Source: Litoditis marina
Taxonomy: Eukaryota > Nematoda > Chromadorea > Rhabditida > Rhabditidae
DNA length: 64,000 nt
Direction of reading: 5' to 3'
Assembly: GCA_964036275.1 (NCBI GenBank)
Contig: CAXIWQ010000196.1
Location: 47,777 to 111,776 of the forward strand
In this document: piece by piece, positions 51,540 through 64,000 of the stretch
Layout of the letters: the number at the start of each line of letters is the position of its first letter
How positions within the stretch are numbered: position 1 is the first letter of the stretch
Made by a program: the position numbers and the translations under genes
The notes under the pieces: generated by a model
Told to the model about the DNA's origin: nothing
Databases searched by the model: none
Seen by the model: only the letters and a program-made list of their open reading frames with translations

Positions 51540-53622
51540 TGCAGCTACAAAAAAAAAGCTTATACGGCTACCAAGTGTGTTGCTCACAGCTACAAGAACC
51601 TAAGACGACTATATATTCTGTGGCGCACAGCCACAAAAGACAAATTAACGCGGTTATTGACTCTTTGCCTTGCAGCTACAGAGAACAGTTCATACGGCTA
51701 TCTAATCTGTTGCTCCCAGCTACAAAAACCTAATACGACAATCTATTCTGTGGCGCACAGCCACAAAATACGAATTAACGCGGTTATTGACTATTTGCCT
51801 TGCAGCTACAGAAAAAAAATTATACGGCTATCAAGTCTGTTGCTCCCAGCTACAAAAACCTAATACGACTTTATATTCTGTGGCGCAAAGCCACAAAAGA
51901 CAAATTAACGCGGTTATTGACTCTTTGCCTTGCAGCTACAGAAAAAAAAATCATACGGCTATCAAGTCTGTTGCTCCCAGCTACGAAAACCTAATACGAC
52001 TTTATATTCTGTGGCGCACAGCCACAAAAGACAAATTAACGCGGTTATTGACTCTTTGCCTTGCAGCTACAGAAAAAAGTTTATACGGCCATCAAGTATG
52101 TTGCTCCCAGCTACAAAAACCTAATACGACTATCTATTCTGTGGCGCACAGCCACGAAATACGAATTTACGCGGTTATTGACTCTTTGCCTTGCAGCTAC
52201 AGAAAAAAAAATCATATGGCTATCAAGTCTGTTGCTCCCAGCTACAAAAACCTAATACGACTTTATATTCTGTGGCGCACAGCCACAAAAGACAAATTAA
52301 CGCGGTTATTGACTCTTTGCCTTGCAGCTACAGAAAAAAGTTTATATGGCTATCAAGTCTGTTGCTCCCAGCTACAAAAACCTAATACGACTATCTATTC
52401 TGTGGCGCACAGCCACGAAATACGAATTAACGCGGTTATCGACTCTTTGGCTTGCAGCTACAGAAAAAAGTTTGCACGGCTATCAAGTCTGTTGCTCCCA
52501 GCTACAAAAACTTTATACGACAATCTATTCTGTGGTGCACAACCACAAAGTACGAATAAACGCTGTTACCGACTCTTTGGCTTGCAGTTACAGAGAACAG
52601 TTCATACGGCTATCAAATATGTTGCTCCCAGCTACAAAAACTTAATACAACTATCTTTCCTGTGGTGCACAACCAGAAAGTACGAATTAACGCGGTTATT
52701 GACTCTGTGGCTTGCAGCTACAAAAAAAAGCTTATACGGCTACCAAGTGTGTTGCTCACAGCTACAAGAACCTAAGACGACTATATATTCTGTGGCGCAC
52801 AGCCACAAAAGACAAATTAACGCGGTTATTGACTCTTTGCCTTGCAGCTACAGAGAACAGTTCATACGGCTATCTAATCTGTTGCTCCCAGCTACAAAAA
52901 CCTAATACGACAATCTATTCTGTGGCGCACAGCCACAAAATACAAATTAACGCGGTTATTGACTATTTGCCTTGCAGCTACAGAAAAAAAATTATACGGC
53001 TATCAAGTCTGTTGCTCCCAGCTACAAAAACCTAATACGACTTTATATTCTGTGGCGCAAAGCCACAAAAGACAAATTAACGCGGTTATTGACTCTTTGC
53101 CTTGCAGCTACAGAAAAAAAAATCATACGGCTATCAAGTCTGTTGCTCCCAGCTACAAAAACCTAATACGACTTTATATTCTGTGGCGCACAGCCACAAA
53201 AGACAAATTAACGCGGTGATTGACTCTTTACCTTGCAGCTACAGAGAACAGTTCATACGGCTATCAAATCTGTTGCTCACAGCTACAAAAACCTAATACG
53301 ACAATCTATTCTGTGGCGCACAGCCACGAAATACGAATTAACGCGATTATCGACTCTTTGGCTTGCATTTACAGAAAACAGTTCATACGGCTATCAAGTC
53401 TGTTGCTCCCAGCTACAAAAACCTAATACGACAATCTATTCTGTGGTGCACAACCACAAAGTACGAATTAACGCTGTTATCGACTCTTTGGCTTGCAGTT
53501 ACAGAGAACAGTTCATACGGCTATCAAAACTGTTGCTCCCAGCTACAAAAACTTAATACAACTATCTTTCCTGTGGTGCACAACCAGAAAGTACGAATTA
53601 ACGCGGTTATTGACTCTGTGGC
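51540..53622 (+). repeat. 16-monomer higher-order repeat, copy 1 (2083 bp)
   Basis: This unit recurs at 53623-55705 with a 2083-bp offset. The only difference I noticed in the stretches compared is one A in an A-run. The upstream flanks differ (CAAATATGTTG against CAAAACTGTTG). The unit includes a monomer lacking the usual stop spacing, which opens a 372-codon frame in each copy. Confidence 0.85.
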
Positions 53623-55705
53623 TTGCAGCTACAAAAAAAAGCTTATACGGCTACCAAGTGTGTTGCTCACAGCTACAAGAACCTAAGACGACTATATATT
53701 CTGTGGCGCACAGCCACAAAAGACAAATTAACGCGGTTATTGACTCTTTGCCTTGCAGCTACAGAGAACAGTTCATACGGCTATCTAATCTGTTGCTCCC
53801 AGCTACAAAAACCTAATACGACAATCTATTCTGTGGCGCACAGCCACAAAATACGAATTAACGCGGTTATTGACTATTTGCCTTGCAGCTACAGAAAAAA
53901 AATTATACGGCTATCAAGTCTGTTGCTCCCAGCTACAAAAACCTAATACGACTTTATATTCTGTGGCGCAAAGCCACAAAAGACAAATTAACGCGGTTAT
54001 TGACTCTTTGCCTTGCAGCTACAGAAAAAAAAATCATACGGCTATCAAGTCTGTTGCTCCCAGCTACGAAAACCTAATACGACTTTATATTCTGTGGCGC
54101 ACAGCCACAAAAGACAAATTAACGCGGTTATTGACTCTTTGCCTTGCAGCTACAGAAAAAAGTTTATACGGCCATCAAGTATGTTGCTCCCAGCTACAAA
54201 AACCTAATACGACTATCTATTCTGTGGCGCACAGCCACGAAATACGAATTTACGCGGTTATTGACTCTTTGCCTTGCAGCTACAGAAAAAAAAATCATAT
54301 GGCTATCAAGTCTGTTGCTCCCAGCTACAAAAACCTAATACGACTTTATATTCTGTGGCGCACAGCCACAAAAGACAAATTAACGCGGTTATTGACTCTT
54401 TGCCTTGCAGCTACAGAAAAAAGTTTATATGGCTATCAAGTCTGTTGCTCCCAGCTACAAAAACCTAATACGACTATCTATTCTGTGGCGCACAGCCACG
54501 AAATACGAATTAACGCGGTTATCGACTCTTTGGCTTGCAGCTACAGAAAAAAGTTTGCACGGCTATCAAGTCTGTTGCTCCCAGCTACAAAAACTTTATA
54601 CGACAATCTATTCTGTGGTGCACAACCACAAAGTACGAATAAACGCTGTTACCGACTCTTTGGCTTGCAGTTACAGAGAACAGTTCATACGGCTATCAAA
54701 TATGTTGCTCCCAGCTACAAAAACTTAATACAACTATCTTTCCTGTGGTGCACAACCAGAAAGTACGAATTAACGCGGTTATTGACTCTGTGGCTTGCAG
54801 CTACAAAAAAAAGCTTATACGGCTACCAAGTGTGTTGCTCACAGCTACAAGAACCTAAGACGACTATATATTCTGTGGCGCACAGCCACAAAAGACAAAT
54901 TAACGCGGTTATTGACTCTTTGCCTTGCAGCTACAGAGAACAGTTCATACGGCTATCTAATCTGTTGCTCCCAGCTACAAAAACCTAATACGACAATCTA
55001 TTCTGTGGCGCACAGCCACAAAATACAAATTAACGCGGTTATTGACTATTTGCCTTGCAGCTACAGAAAAAAAATTATACGGCTATCAAGTCTGTTGCTC
55101 CCAGCTACAAAAACCTAATACGACTTTATATTCTGTGGCGCAAAGCCACAAAAGACAAATTAACGCGGTTATTGACTCTTTGCCTTGCAGCTACAGAAAA
55201 AAAAATCATACGGCTATCAAGTCTGTTGCTCCCAGCTACAAAAACCTAATACGACTTTATATTCTGTGGCGCACAGCCACAAAAGACAAATTAACGCGGT
55301 GATTGACTCTTTACCTTGCAGCTACAGAGAACAGTTCATACGGCTATCAAATCTGTTGCTCACAGCTACAAAAACCTAATACGACAATCTATTCTGTGGC
55401 GCACAGCCACGAAATACGAATTAACGCGATTATCGACTCTTTGGCTTGCATTTACAGAAAACAGTTCATACGGCTATCAAGTCTGTTGCTCCCAGCTACA
55501 AAAACCTAATACGACAATCTATTCTGTGGTGCACAACCACAAAGTACGAATTAACGCTGTTATCGACTCTTTGGCTTGCAGTTACAGAGAACAGTTCATA
55601 CGGCTATCAAAACTGTTGCTCCCAGCTACAAAAACTTAATACAACTATCTTTCCTGTGGTGCACAACCAGAAAGTACGAATTAACGCGGTTATTGACTCT
55701 GTGGC
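53623..55705 (+). repeat. 16-monomer higher-order repeat, copy 2 (2083 bp)
   Basis: Tandem copy of 51540-53622. Part of it is seen a third time about 1823 bp further on (54795-55118 recurs at 56618-56941; 55303-55509 at 57126-57332), where the unit is two monomers shorter. Confidence 0.85.
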
Positions 55706-58700
55706 TTGCAGCTACAAAAAAAAGCTTATACGGCTATCAAGTGTGTTGCTTACAGCTACAAGAACCTAAGACGACTATATATTCTGCAGCGCACAGCCAC
55801 AAAAGACAAATTAACGCGGTTATTGACTCTTTGCCTTGCAGCTACAGAAAAAAAAAATCATACGGCTATCAAGTCTGTTGCTCCCAGCTACGAAAACCTA
55901 ATACGACTTTATATTCTGTGGCGCACAGCCACAAAAGACAATTAACGCGGTTATTGACTCTTTGCCTTGCAGCTACAGAAAAAAGTTTATACGGCCATCA
56001 AGTATGTTGCTCCCAGCTACAAAAACCTAATACGACTATCTATTCTGTGGCGCACAGCCACGAAATACGAATTTACGCGGTTATTGACTCTTTGCCTTGC
56101 AGCTACAGAAAAAAAATCATACGGCTATCAAGTCTGTTGCTCCCAGCTACAAAAACCTAATACGACTTTTATATTCTGTGGCGCACAGCCACAGAAGACA
56201 AATTAACGCGGTTATTGACTCTTTGCCTTGCAGCTACAGAAAAAAGTTTATACGGCTATCAAGTCTGTTGCTCCCAGCTACAAAAACCTAATACGACTAT
56301 CTATTCTGTGGCGCACAGCCACGAAATACGAATTAACGCGGTTATCGACTCTTTGGCTTGCAGCTACAGAAAAAAGTTTACACGGCTATCAAGTCTGTTG
56401 CTCCCAGCTACAAAAACTTTATACGACAATCTATGCTGTGGTGCACAACCACAAAGTACGAATAAACGCTGTTACCGACTCTTTGGCTTGCAGTTACAGA
56501 GAACAGTTCATACGGCTATCAAATATGTTGCTCCCAGCTACAAAAACTTAATACAACTATCTTTCCTGTGGTGCACAACCAGAAAGTACGAATTAACGCG
56601 GTTATTGACTCTGTGGCTTGCAGCTACAAAAAAAAGCTTATACGGCTACCAAGTGTGTTGCTCACAGCTACAAGAACCTAAGACGACTATATATTCTGTG
56701 GCGCACAGCCACAAAAGACAAATTAACGCGGTTATTGACTCTTTGCCTTGCAGCTACAGAGAACAGTTCATACGGCTATCTAATCTGTTGCTCCCAGCTA
56801 CAAAAACCTAATACGACAATCTATTCTGTGGCGCACAGCCACAAAATACAAATTAACGCGGTTATTGACTATTTGCCTTGCAGCTACAGAAAAAAAATTA
56901 TACGGCTATCAAGTCTGTTGCTCCCAGCTACAAAAACCTAATACGACTTTATATTCTGTGGCGCAAAGCCACAAAAGACAAATTAACGCGGTTATTGACT
57001 CTTTGCCTTGCAGCTACAGAAAAAAAAATCATACGGCTATCAAGTCTGTTGCTCCCAGCTACAAAAACCTAATACGACTTTATATTCTGTGGCGCACAGC
57101 CACAAAAGACAAATTAACGCGGTGATTGACTCTTTACCTTGCAGCTACAGAGAACAGTTCATACGGCTATCAAATCTGTTGCTCACAGCTACAAAAACCT
57201 AATACGACAATCTATTCTGTGGCGCACAGCCACGAAATACGAATTAACGCGATTATCGACTCTTTGGCTTGCATTTACAGAAAACAGTTCATACGGCTAT
57301 CAAGTCTGTTGCTCCCAGCTACAAAAACCTAATACGACAATCTATTCTGTGGTGCACAACCACAAAGTACGAATTAACGCTGTTATCGACTCTTTGGCTT
57401 GCAGTTACAGAGAACAGTTCATACGGCTATCAAAACTGTTGCTCCCAGCTACAAAAACTTAATACAACTATCTTTCCTGTGGTGCACAACCAGAAAGTAC
57501 GAATTAACGTGGTTATTGACTCTGTGGCTTGCAGCTACAAAAAAAAAGCTTATACGGCTATCAAGTGTGTTGCTCACAGCTACAAGAACCTAAGACGACT
57601 ATATATTCTGCAGCGCACAGCCACAAAAGACAAATTAACGCGGTTATTGACTCTTTGCCTTGCAGCTACAGAAAAAAAAATCATACGGCTATCAAGTCTG
57701 TTGCTCCCAGCTACGAAAACCTAATACGACTTTATATTCTGTGGCGCACAGCCACAAAAGACAAATTAACGCGGTTATTGACTCTTTGCCTTGCAGCTAC
57801 AGAAAAAAGTTTATACGGCCATCAAGTATGTTGCTCCCAGCTACAAAAACCTAATACGACTATCTATTCTGTGGCGCACAGCCACGAAATACGAATTTAC
57901 GCGGTTATTGACTCTTTGCCTTGCAGCTACAGAAAAAAAATCATACGGCTATCAAGTCTGTTGCTCCCAGCTACAAAAACCTAATACGACTTTATATTCT
58001 GTGGCGCACAGCCACAGAAGACAAATTAACGCGGTTATTGACTCTTTGCCTTGCAGCTACAGAAAAAAGTTTATACGACGGCTATCAAGTCTGTTGCTCC
58101 CAGCTACAAAAACCTAATACGACTATCTATTCTGTGGCGCACAGCCACGAAATACGAATTAACGCGGTTATCGACTCTTTGGCTTGCAGCTACAGAAAAA
58201 AAGTTTACACGGCTATCAAGTCTGTTGCTCCCAGCTACAAAAACTTTATACGACAATCTATGCTGTGGTGCACAACCACAAAGTACGAATTAACGCTGTT
58301 ACCGACTCTTTGGCTTGCAGTTACAGAGAACAGTTCATACGGCTATCAAATATGTTGCTCCCAGCTACAAAAACTTAATACAACTATCTTTCCTGTGGTG
58401 CACAACCAGAAAGTACGAATTAACGCGGTTATTGACTCTGTGGCTTGCAGCTACAAAAAAAAGCTTATACGGCTATCAAGTGTGTTGCTCACAGCTACAA
58501 AAACCTAAGACGACTATATATTCTGTGGCGCACAGCCACAAAAGACAAATTAACGCGGTTATTGACTCTTTGCCTTGCAGCTACAGAGAACAGCTCATAC
58601 GGCTACCAAATCTGTTGCTCCCAGCTACAAAAACCTAATACGACAATCTATTCTGTGGCGCACAGCCACAAAAGACAAATTAACGCGGTTATTGACTCTT

Positions 58701-59611
58701 TGCCTTGCAGCTACAAAAAAAAGTTTATACGGCTATGAAGTCTGTTGCTCCCAGCTACAAAAACCTAATACGAATATCTATTCTGTGGCGCACCGCCACG
58801 AAATACGAATTAACGCGGTTATTGACTCTTTGCCTTGCAGCTACAGAAAACAAATCATACGGCTATCAAGTCTGTTGCTCCCAGCTACGAAAACCTAATA
58901 CGACTTTATATTCTGTGGCGCACAGCCACAAAAGACAAATTAACGCGGTAATTGACTCTTTGCCTTGCAGCTACAGAGAACAGTTCATACGGCTATCAAA
59001 TCTGTTGCTCCCAGCTACAAAAACCTAATACGACAATCTATTCTGTGGCGCACAGCCACAAAATACGAATCAACGCGGTTATTGACTCTTTGCCTTGCAG
59101 CTACAGAAAAAAGTTTATACGGCTATCAAGTGTGTTGCTCACAGCTACAAGAACCTAATACGACTGAATATTCTGTGGCGCACAGCCACAAGAGACGAAT
59201 TAACGCGGTTATTGACTCTTTGCCTTGCAGCTACAGAAAAAAGTTTATACGGCTATGAAGTATATTGCTCCCAGCTACAAAAACCTAATACGACTATCTA
59301 TTCTGTGGCGCACAGCCACGAAATACGAATTAACGCGGTTATCGACTCTTTGGCTTGCAGCTACAGAAAAAAGTTTACACGGCTATCAAGTCTGTTGCTC
59401 CCAGACAAAAACCTAATACGACAATCTATTCTGTGGCGCACAGCCACGAAATACGAATTAACGCGGTTATCGACTCTTTGGCTTGCAGCTACAGAAAAAA
59501 AGTTTACAGCTATCAAGTCTGTTGCTCCCAGCTACAAAAACCTAATACGACAATCTATTCTGTGGTGCACAACCACGAAATACGAATTAACGCGGTTATC
59601 GACTCTTTGGC

Positions 59612-59871
59612 TTGCATTTACAGAAAACAGTTCATACGGCTATCAAGTATGTTGCTCCCAGCTACAAAAACCTAATACGACAATCTATTCTGTGGCGCAC
59701 AGCCACGAAATACGAATTAACGCGGTTATCGACTCTTTGGCTTGCATTTACAGAAAACAGTTCATACGGCTATCAAGTATGTTGCTCCCAGCTACAAAAA
59801 CCTAATACGACAATCTATTCTGTGGCGCACAGCCACGAAATACGAATTAACGCGGTTATCGACTCTTTGGC
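59612..59871 (+). repeat. Single-monomer tandem duplication
   Basis: Two adjacent monomers, 59612-59741 and 59742-59871, share GCATTTACAGAAAACAG and GTATGTTGCTCCC. A similar pair occurs at about 61565-61824. It shows one-monomer exchange beside the larger HOR duplications. Confidence 0.7.
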
Positions 59872-62800
59872 TTGCAGCTACAGAAAAAAAGTTTACACGG
59901 CTATCAAGTCTGTTGCTCCCAGCTACAAAAACCTAATACGACAATCTATTCTGTGGCGCACAGCCACAAAATACGAATTAACGCGGTTATTGACTATTTG
60001 CCTTGCAGCTACAGAAAAAAAAATTATACGGCTATCAAGTCTGTTGCTCCCAGCTACAAAAACCTAATACGACTTTATATTCTGTGGCGCAAAGCCACAA
60101 AAGACAAATTAACGCGGTTATTGACTCTTTGCCTTGCAGCTACAGAAAAAAGTTTATACGGCCATCAAGTATGTTGCTCCCAGCTACAAAAACCTAATAC
60201 GACTATCTATTCTGTGGCGCACAGCCACGAAATACGAATTTACGCGGTTATTGACTCTTTGCCTTGCAGCTACAGAAAAAAATCATACGGCTATCAAGTC
60301 TGTTGCTCCCAGCTACAAAAACCTAATACGACTTTATATTCTGTGGCGCACAGCCACAAAAGACAAATTAACGCGGTTATTGACTCTTTGCCTTGCAGCT
60401 ACAGAAAAAAAGTTTATACGGCTATCAAGTCTGTTGCTCCCAGCTACAAAAACCTAATACGACTATCTATTCTGTGGCGCACAGCCACGAAATACGAATT
60501 AACGCGGTTATCGACTCTTTGGCTTGCAGCTACAGAAAAAAGTTTACACGGCTATCAAGTCTGTTGCTCCCAGCTACAAAAACTTTATACGACCATCTAT
60601 TCTGTGGTGCACAACCACAAAGTACGAATTAACGCTGTTACCGACTCTTTGGCTTGCAGTTACAGAGAACAGTTCATACGGCTATCAAATATGTTGCTCC
60701 CTGCTACAAAAACTTAATACAACTATCTTTCCTGTGGTGCACAACCAGAAAGTACGAATTAACGCGGTTATTGACTCTGTGGCTTGCAGCTACATAAAAA
60801 AGCTTATACGGCTACCAAGTGTGTTGCTCACAGCTACAAGAACCTAAGACGACTATATATTCTGTGGCGCACAGCCACAAAAGACAAATTAACGCGGTTA
60901 TTGACTCTTTGCCTTGCAGCTACAGAGAACAGTTCATACGGCTATCTAATCTGTTGCTCCCAGCTACAAAAACCTAATACGACAATCTATTCTGTGGCGC
61001 ACAGCCACAAAATACGAATTAACGCGGTTATTGACTATTTGCCTTGCAGCTACAGAAAAAAAATTATACGGTTATCAAGTCTGTTGCTCCCAGCTACAGA
61101 AACCTAATACGACTTTATATTCTGTGGCGCAAAGCCACAAAAGACAAATTAACGCGGTTATTGACTCTTTGCCTTGCAGCTACAGAAAAAAAAATCATAC
61201 GGCTATCAAGTCTGTTGCTCCAGCTACGAAAACCTAATACGACTTTATATTCTGTGGCGCACAGCCACAAAAGACAAATTAACGCGGTGATTGACTCTTT
61301 GCCTTGCAGCTACAGAGAACAGTTCATACGGCCATCAAATCTGTTGCTCCCAGCTACAAAAACCTAATACGACAATCTATTCTGTGGCGCACAGCCACAA
61401 AATACGAATCAACGCGGTTATTGACTCTTTGCCTTGCAGCTACAGAAAAAAAAATCATACGGCTATCAAGTATGTTGCTCCCAGCTACAAAAACCTAATA
61501 CGACAATCTATTCTGTGGCGCACAGCCACGAAATACGAATTAACGCGGTTATCGACTCTTTGGCTTGCATTTACAGAAAACAGTTCATACGGCTATCAAG
61601 TATGTTGCTCCCAGCTACAAAAACCTAATACGACAATCTATTCTGTGGCGCACAGCCACGAAATACGAATTAACGCGGTTATCGACTCTTTGGCTTGCAT
61701 TTACAGAAAACAGTTCATACGGCTATCAAGTATGTTGCTCCCAGCTACAAAAACCTAATACGACTTTATATTCTGTGGCGCACAGCCACAAAATACGAAT
61801 CAACGCGGTTATTGACTCTTTGCCTTGCAGCTACAGAAAAAAAATCATACGGCTATCAAGTCTGTTGCTCCCAGCTACAAAAACCTAATACGACTTTATA
61901 TTCTGTGGCGCACAGCCACAAAAGACAAATTAACGCGGTTATTGACTCTTTGCCTTGCAGCTACAGAAAAAAGTTTATACGGCCATCAAGTATGTTGCTC
62001 CCAGCTACAAAAACCTAATACGACTATCTATTCTGTGGCGCACAGCCACGAAATACGAATTTACGCGGTTATTGACTCTTTGCCTTGCAGCTACAGAAAA
62101 AAAAATCATACGGCTATCAAGTCTGTTGCTCCCAGCTACAAAAACCTAATACGACTTTATATTCTGTGGCGCACAGCCACAGAAGACAAATTAACGCGGT
62201 TATTGACTCTTTGCCTTGCAGCTACAGAAAAAAGTTTATACGGCTATCAAGTCTGTTGCTCCCAGCTACAAAAACCTAATACGACTATCTATTCTGTGGC
62301 GCACAGCCACGAAATACGAATTAACGCGGTTATCGACTCTTTGGCTTGCAGCTACAGAAAAAAGTTTACACGGCTATCAAGTCTGTTGCTCCCAGCTACA
62401 AAACCTTTATACGACAATCTATGCTGTGGTGCACAACCACAAAGTACGAATTAACGCTGTTACCGACTCTTTGGCTTGCAGTTACAGAGAACAGTTCATA
62501 CGGCTATCAAATATGTTGCTCCCAGCTACAAAAACTTAATACAACTATCTTTCCTGTGGTGCACAACCAGAAAGTACGAATTAACGCGGTTATTGACTCT
62601 GTGGCTTGCAGCTACAAAAAAAAGCTTATACGGCTACCAAGTGTGTTGCTCACAGCTACAAGAACCTAAGACGACTATATATTCTGTGGTGCACAGCCAC
62701 AAAAGACAAATTAACGCGGTTATTGACTCTTTGCCTTGCAGCTACAGAGAACAGTTCATACGGCTATCTAATCTGTTGCTCCCAGCTACAAAAACCTAAG

Positions 62801-64000
62801 ACGACAATCTATTCTGTGGCGCACAGCCACAAAATACGAATTAACGCGGTTATTGACTATTTGCCTTGCAGCTACAGAAAAAAAATTATACGGCTATCAA
62901 GTCTGTTGCTCCCAGCTACAAAAACCTAATACGACTTTATATTCTGTGGCGCAAAGCCACAAAAGACAAATTAACGCGGTTATTGACTCTTTGCCTTGCA
63001 GCTACAGAAAAAAAAATCATAAGGCTATCAAGTCTGTTGCTCCCAGCTACGAAAACCTAATACGACTTCATATTCTGTGGCGCACAGCCACAAAAGACAA
63101 ATTAACGCGGTTATTGACTCTTTGCCTTGCAGCTACAGAAAAAAGTTTATACGGCCATCAAGTATGTTGCTCCCAGCTACAAAAACCTAATACGACTATC
63201 TATTCTGTGGCGCACAGCCACGAAATACGAATTTACGCGGTTATTGACTCTTTGCCTTGCAGCTACAGAAAAAAAAAATCATACGGCTATCAAGTCTGTT
63301 GCTCCCAGCTACAAAAACCTAATACGACTTTATATTCTGTGGCGCACAGCCACAGAAGACAAATTAACGCGGTTATTGACTCTTTGCCTTGCAGCTACAG
63401 AAAAAAGTTTATACGGCTATCAAGTCTGTTGCTCCCAGCTACAAAAACCTAATACGACTATCTATTCTGTGGCGCACAGCCACGAAATACGAATTAACGC
63501 GGTTATCGACTCTTTGGCTTGCAGCTACAGAAAAAAGTTTACACGGCTATCAAGTCTGTTGCTCCCAGCTACAAAAACTTTATACGACAATCTATGCTGT
63601 GGTGCACAACCACAAAGTACGAATTAACGCTGTTACCGACTCTTTGGCTTGCAGTTACAGAGAACAGTTCATACGGCTATCAAATATGTTGCTCCCAGCT
63701 ACAAAAACTTAATACAACTATCTTTCCTGTGGTGCACAACCAGAAAGTACGAATTAACGCGGTTATTGACTCTGTGGCTTGCAGCTACAAAAAAAAGCTT
63801 ATACGGCTACCAAGTGTGTTGCTCACAGCTACAAGAACCTAAGACGACTATATATTCTGTGGCGCACAGCCACAAAAGACAAATTAACGCGGTTATTGAC
63901 TCTTTGCCTTGCAGCTACAGAGAACAGTTCATACGGCTATCTAATCTGTTGCTCCCAGCTACAAAAACCTAATACGACAATCTATTCTGTGGCGCACAGC

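Larger units (their letters stand above)
10505..64000 (+). repeat. 130-bp satellite array, right block (about 410 monomers)
   Basis: The monomer cut at 6476 continues here in the same phase and orientation and the array runs to the end of the window. Recognisable monomer types keep a fixed succession: a unit ending ACTTAATACAACTATCTTTC is followed by one starting CTGTGGTGCACAACCAGAAAG, whose CCTAAGACGACTATAT end is usually followed by a unit with CACAAAAGACAAATT. Higher-order copies occur at offsets near 390, 778, 912, 1040, 1562, 1691, 1821, 2083, 2087 and 2337 bp, all close to multiples of 130. Open frames up to 411 codons (34217-35452 and 36820-38055) arise because the only regular + strand stop is the CCTAA or CTTAA once per monomer in one of three frames. 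I treat none of them as genes. Confidence 0.97.

Noticed and set aside
53..63972. Hundreds of open frames within the satellite (64, 107, 150, 281 and up to 411 codons)
   Set aside because: They repeat with the 130-bp monomer, overlap in all three + frames, have no start context or recognisable domain, and are explained by stop-codon spacing and A-run length.
1..64000. CENP-B box (NTTCGNNNNANNCGGGN) in the monomer
   Set aside because: I searched the monomer types by eye on both strands. The nearest word, TTTCGTGGCTGTGCGCC on the minus strand, misses the A and the CGGG, so there is no sequence support for CENP-B binding.
1..64000. CRISPR array
   Set aside because: Repeats are contiguous 130-bp units without unique spacers, and the window is eukaryotic in character.

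Overview
The window is almost entirely one tandem satellite array of about 130-bp monomers, lying head to tail on the + strand. It covers 1-6476 and 10505-64000, roughly 460 monomers judged from length. A single block of non-satellite DNA of about 4.0 kb (6477-10504) interrupts it. That block carries the 3' half of a non-LTR (LINE) reverse transcriptase gene of the CR1/L2/jockey-like type. A long satellite array with an inserted LINE points to a eukaryote, most likely an invertebrate animal, in heterochromatin such as a centromeric, pericentromeric or subtelomeric region. I cannot name the species. I see no cellular gene, RNA gene or prokaryotic feature.

Satellite: the array has at least three nested levels. 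(1) Each 130-bp monomer is built of three diverged subunits of about 45, 45 and 41 bp that share a CAGCYACARAAA core and a TWATACGGCTATC-like tail. (2) Monomers fall into sequence types that follow each other in a fixed order. (3) Blocks of monomers are re-duplicated as higher-order repeats (HORs) of varying length: 3, 7, 8, 12-14, 16, 18 and 20 monomers. Some copies are indistinguishable over 2 kb (822-2889 and 2890-4957; 51540-53622 and 53623-55705), so amplification is recent. Diagnostic variants are regional. One set occurs only before about 24 kb, another starts near 24.9 kb, and further ones start at 41-44 kb, so the array is a series of separately homogenised domains.

Insert (6477-10504), left to right: a 5'-truncated but open reverse transcriptase frame (6481-7872); a short 3' region; a 45-bp minisatellite (8229-8589); non-coding DNA with a GC-rich hairpin and a (TCTG)5 run; a degenerate tandem repeat, also of about 130 bp, carrying six perfect TGACGTCA palindromes (9294-9760); a 530-bp fold-back with about 205-bp nearly identical arms (9856-10385); and a LINE-style 3' end, a 7-bp stem-loop followed by (ATTTG)4. 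The satellite resumes in the phase where it stopped. Uninterrupted paralogues of the target are present at about 17280, 19367 and 23925, so the whole block behaves as one insertion, probably a 5'-truncated LINE that carries nested elements in its 3' region.

The many open frames in the satellite follow from its periodicity and low stop-codon density on one strand. I do not regard them as genes. The observations most worth following are the three-subunit origin of the monomer, a paired-site dyad (TGTGGY-GCACA-RCCACA) whose arms co-vary between monomer types, the internal empty-site evidence for the LINE insertion, and the fold-back.
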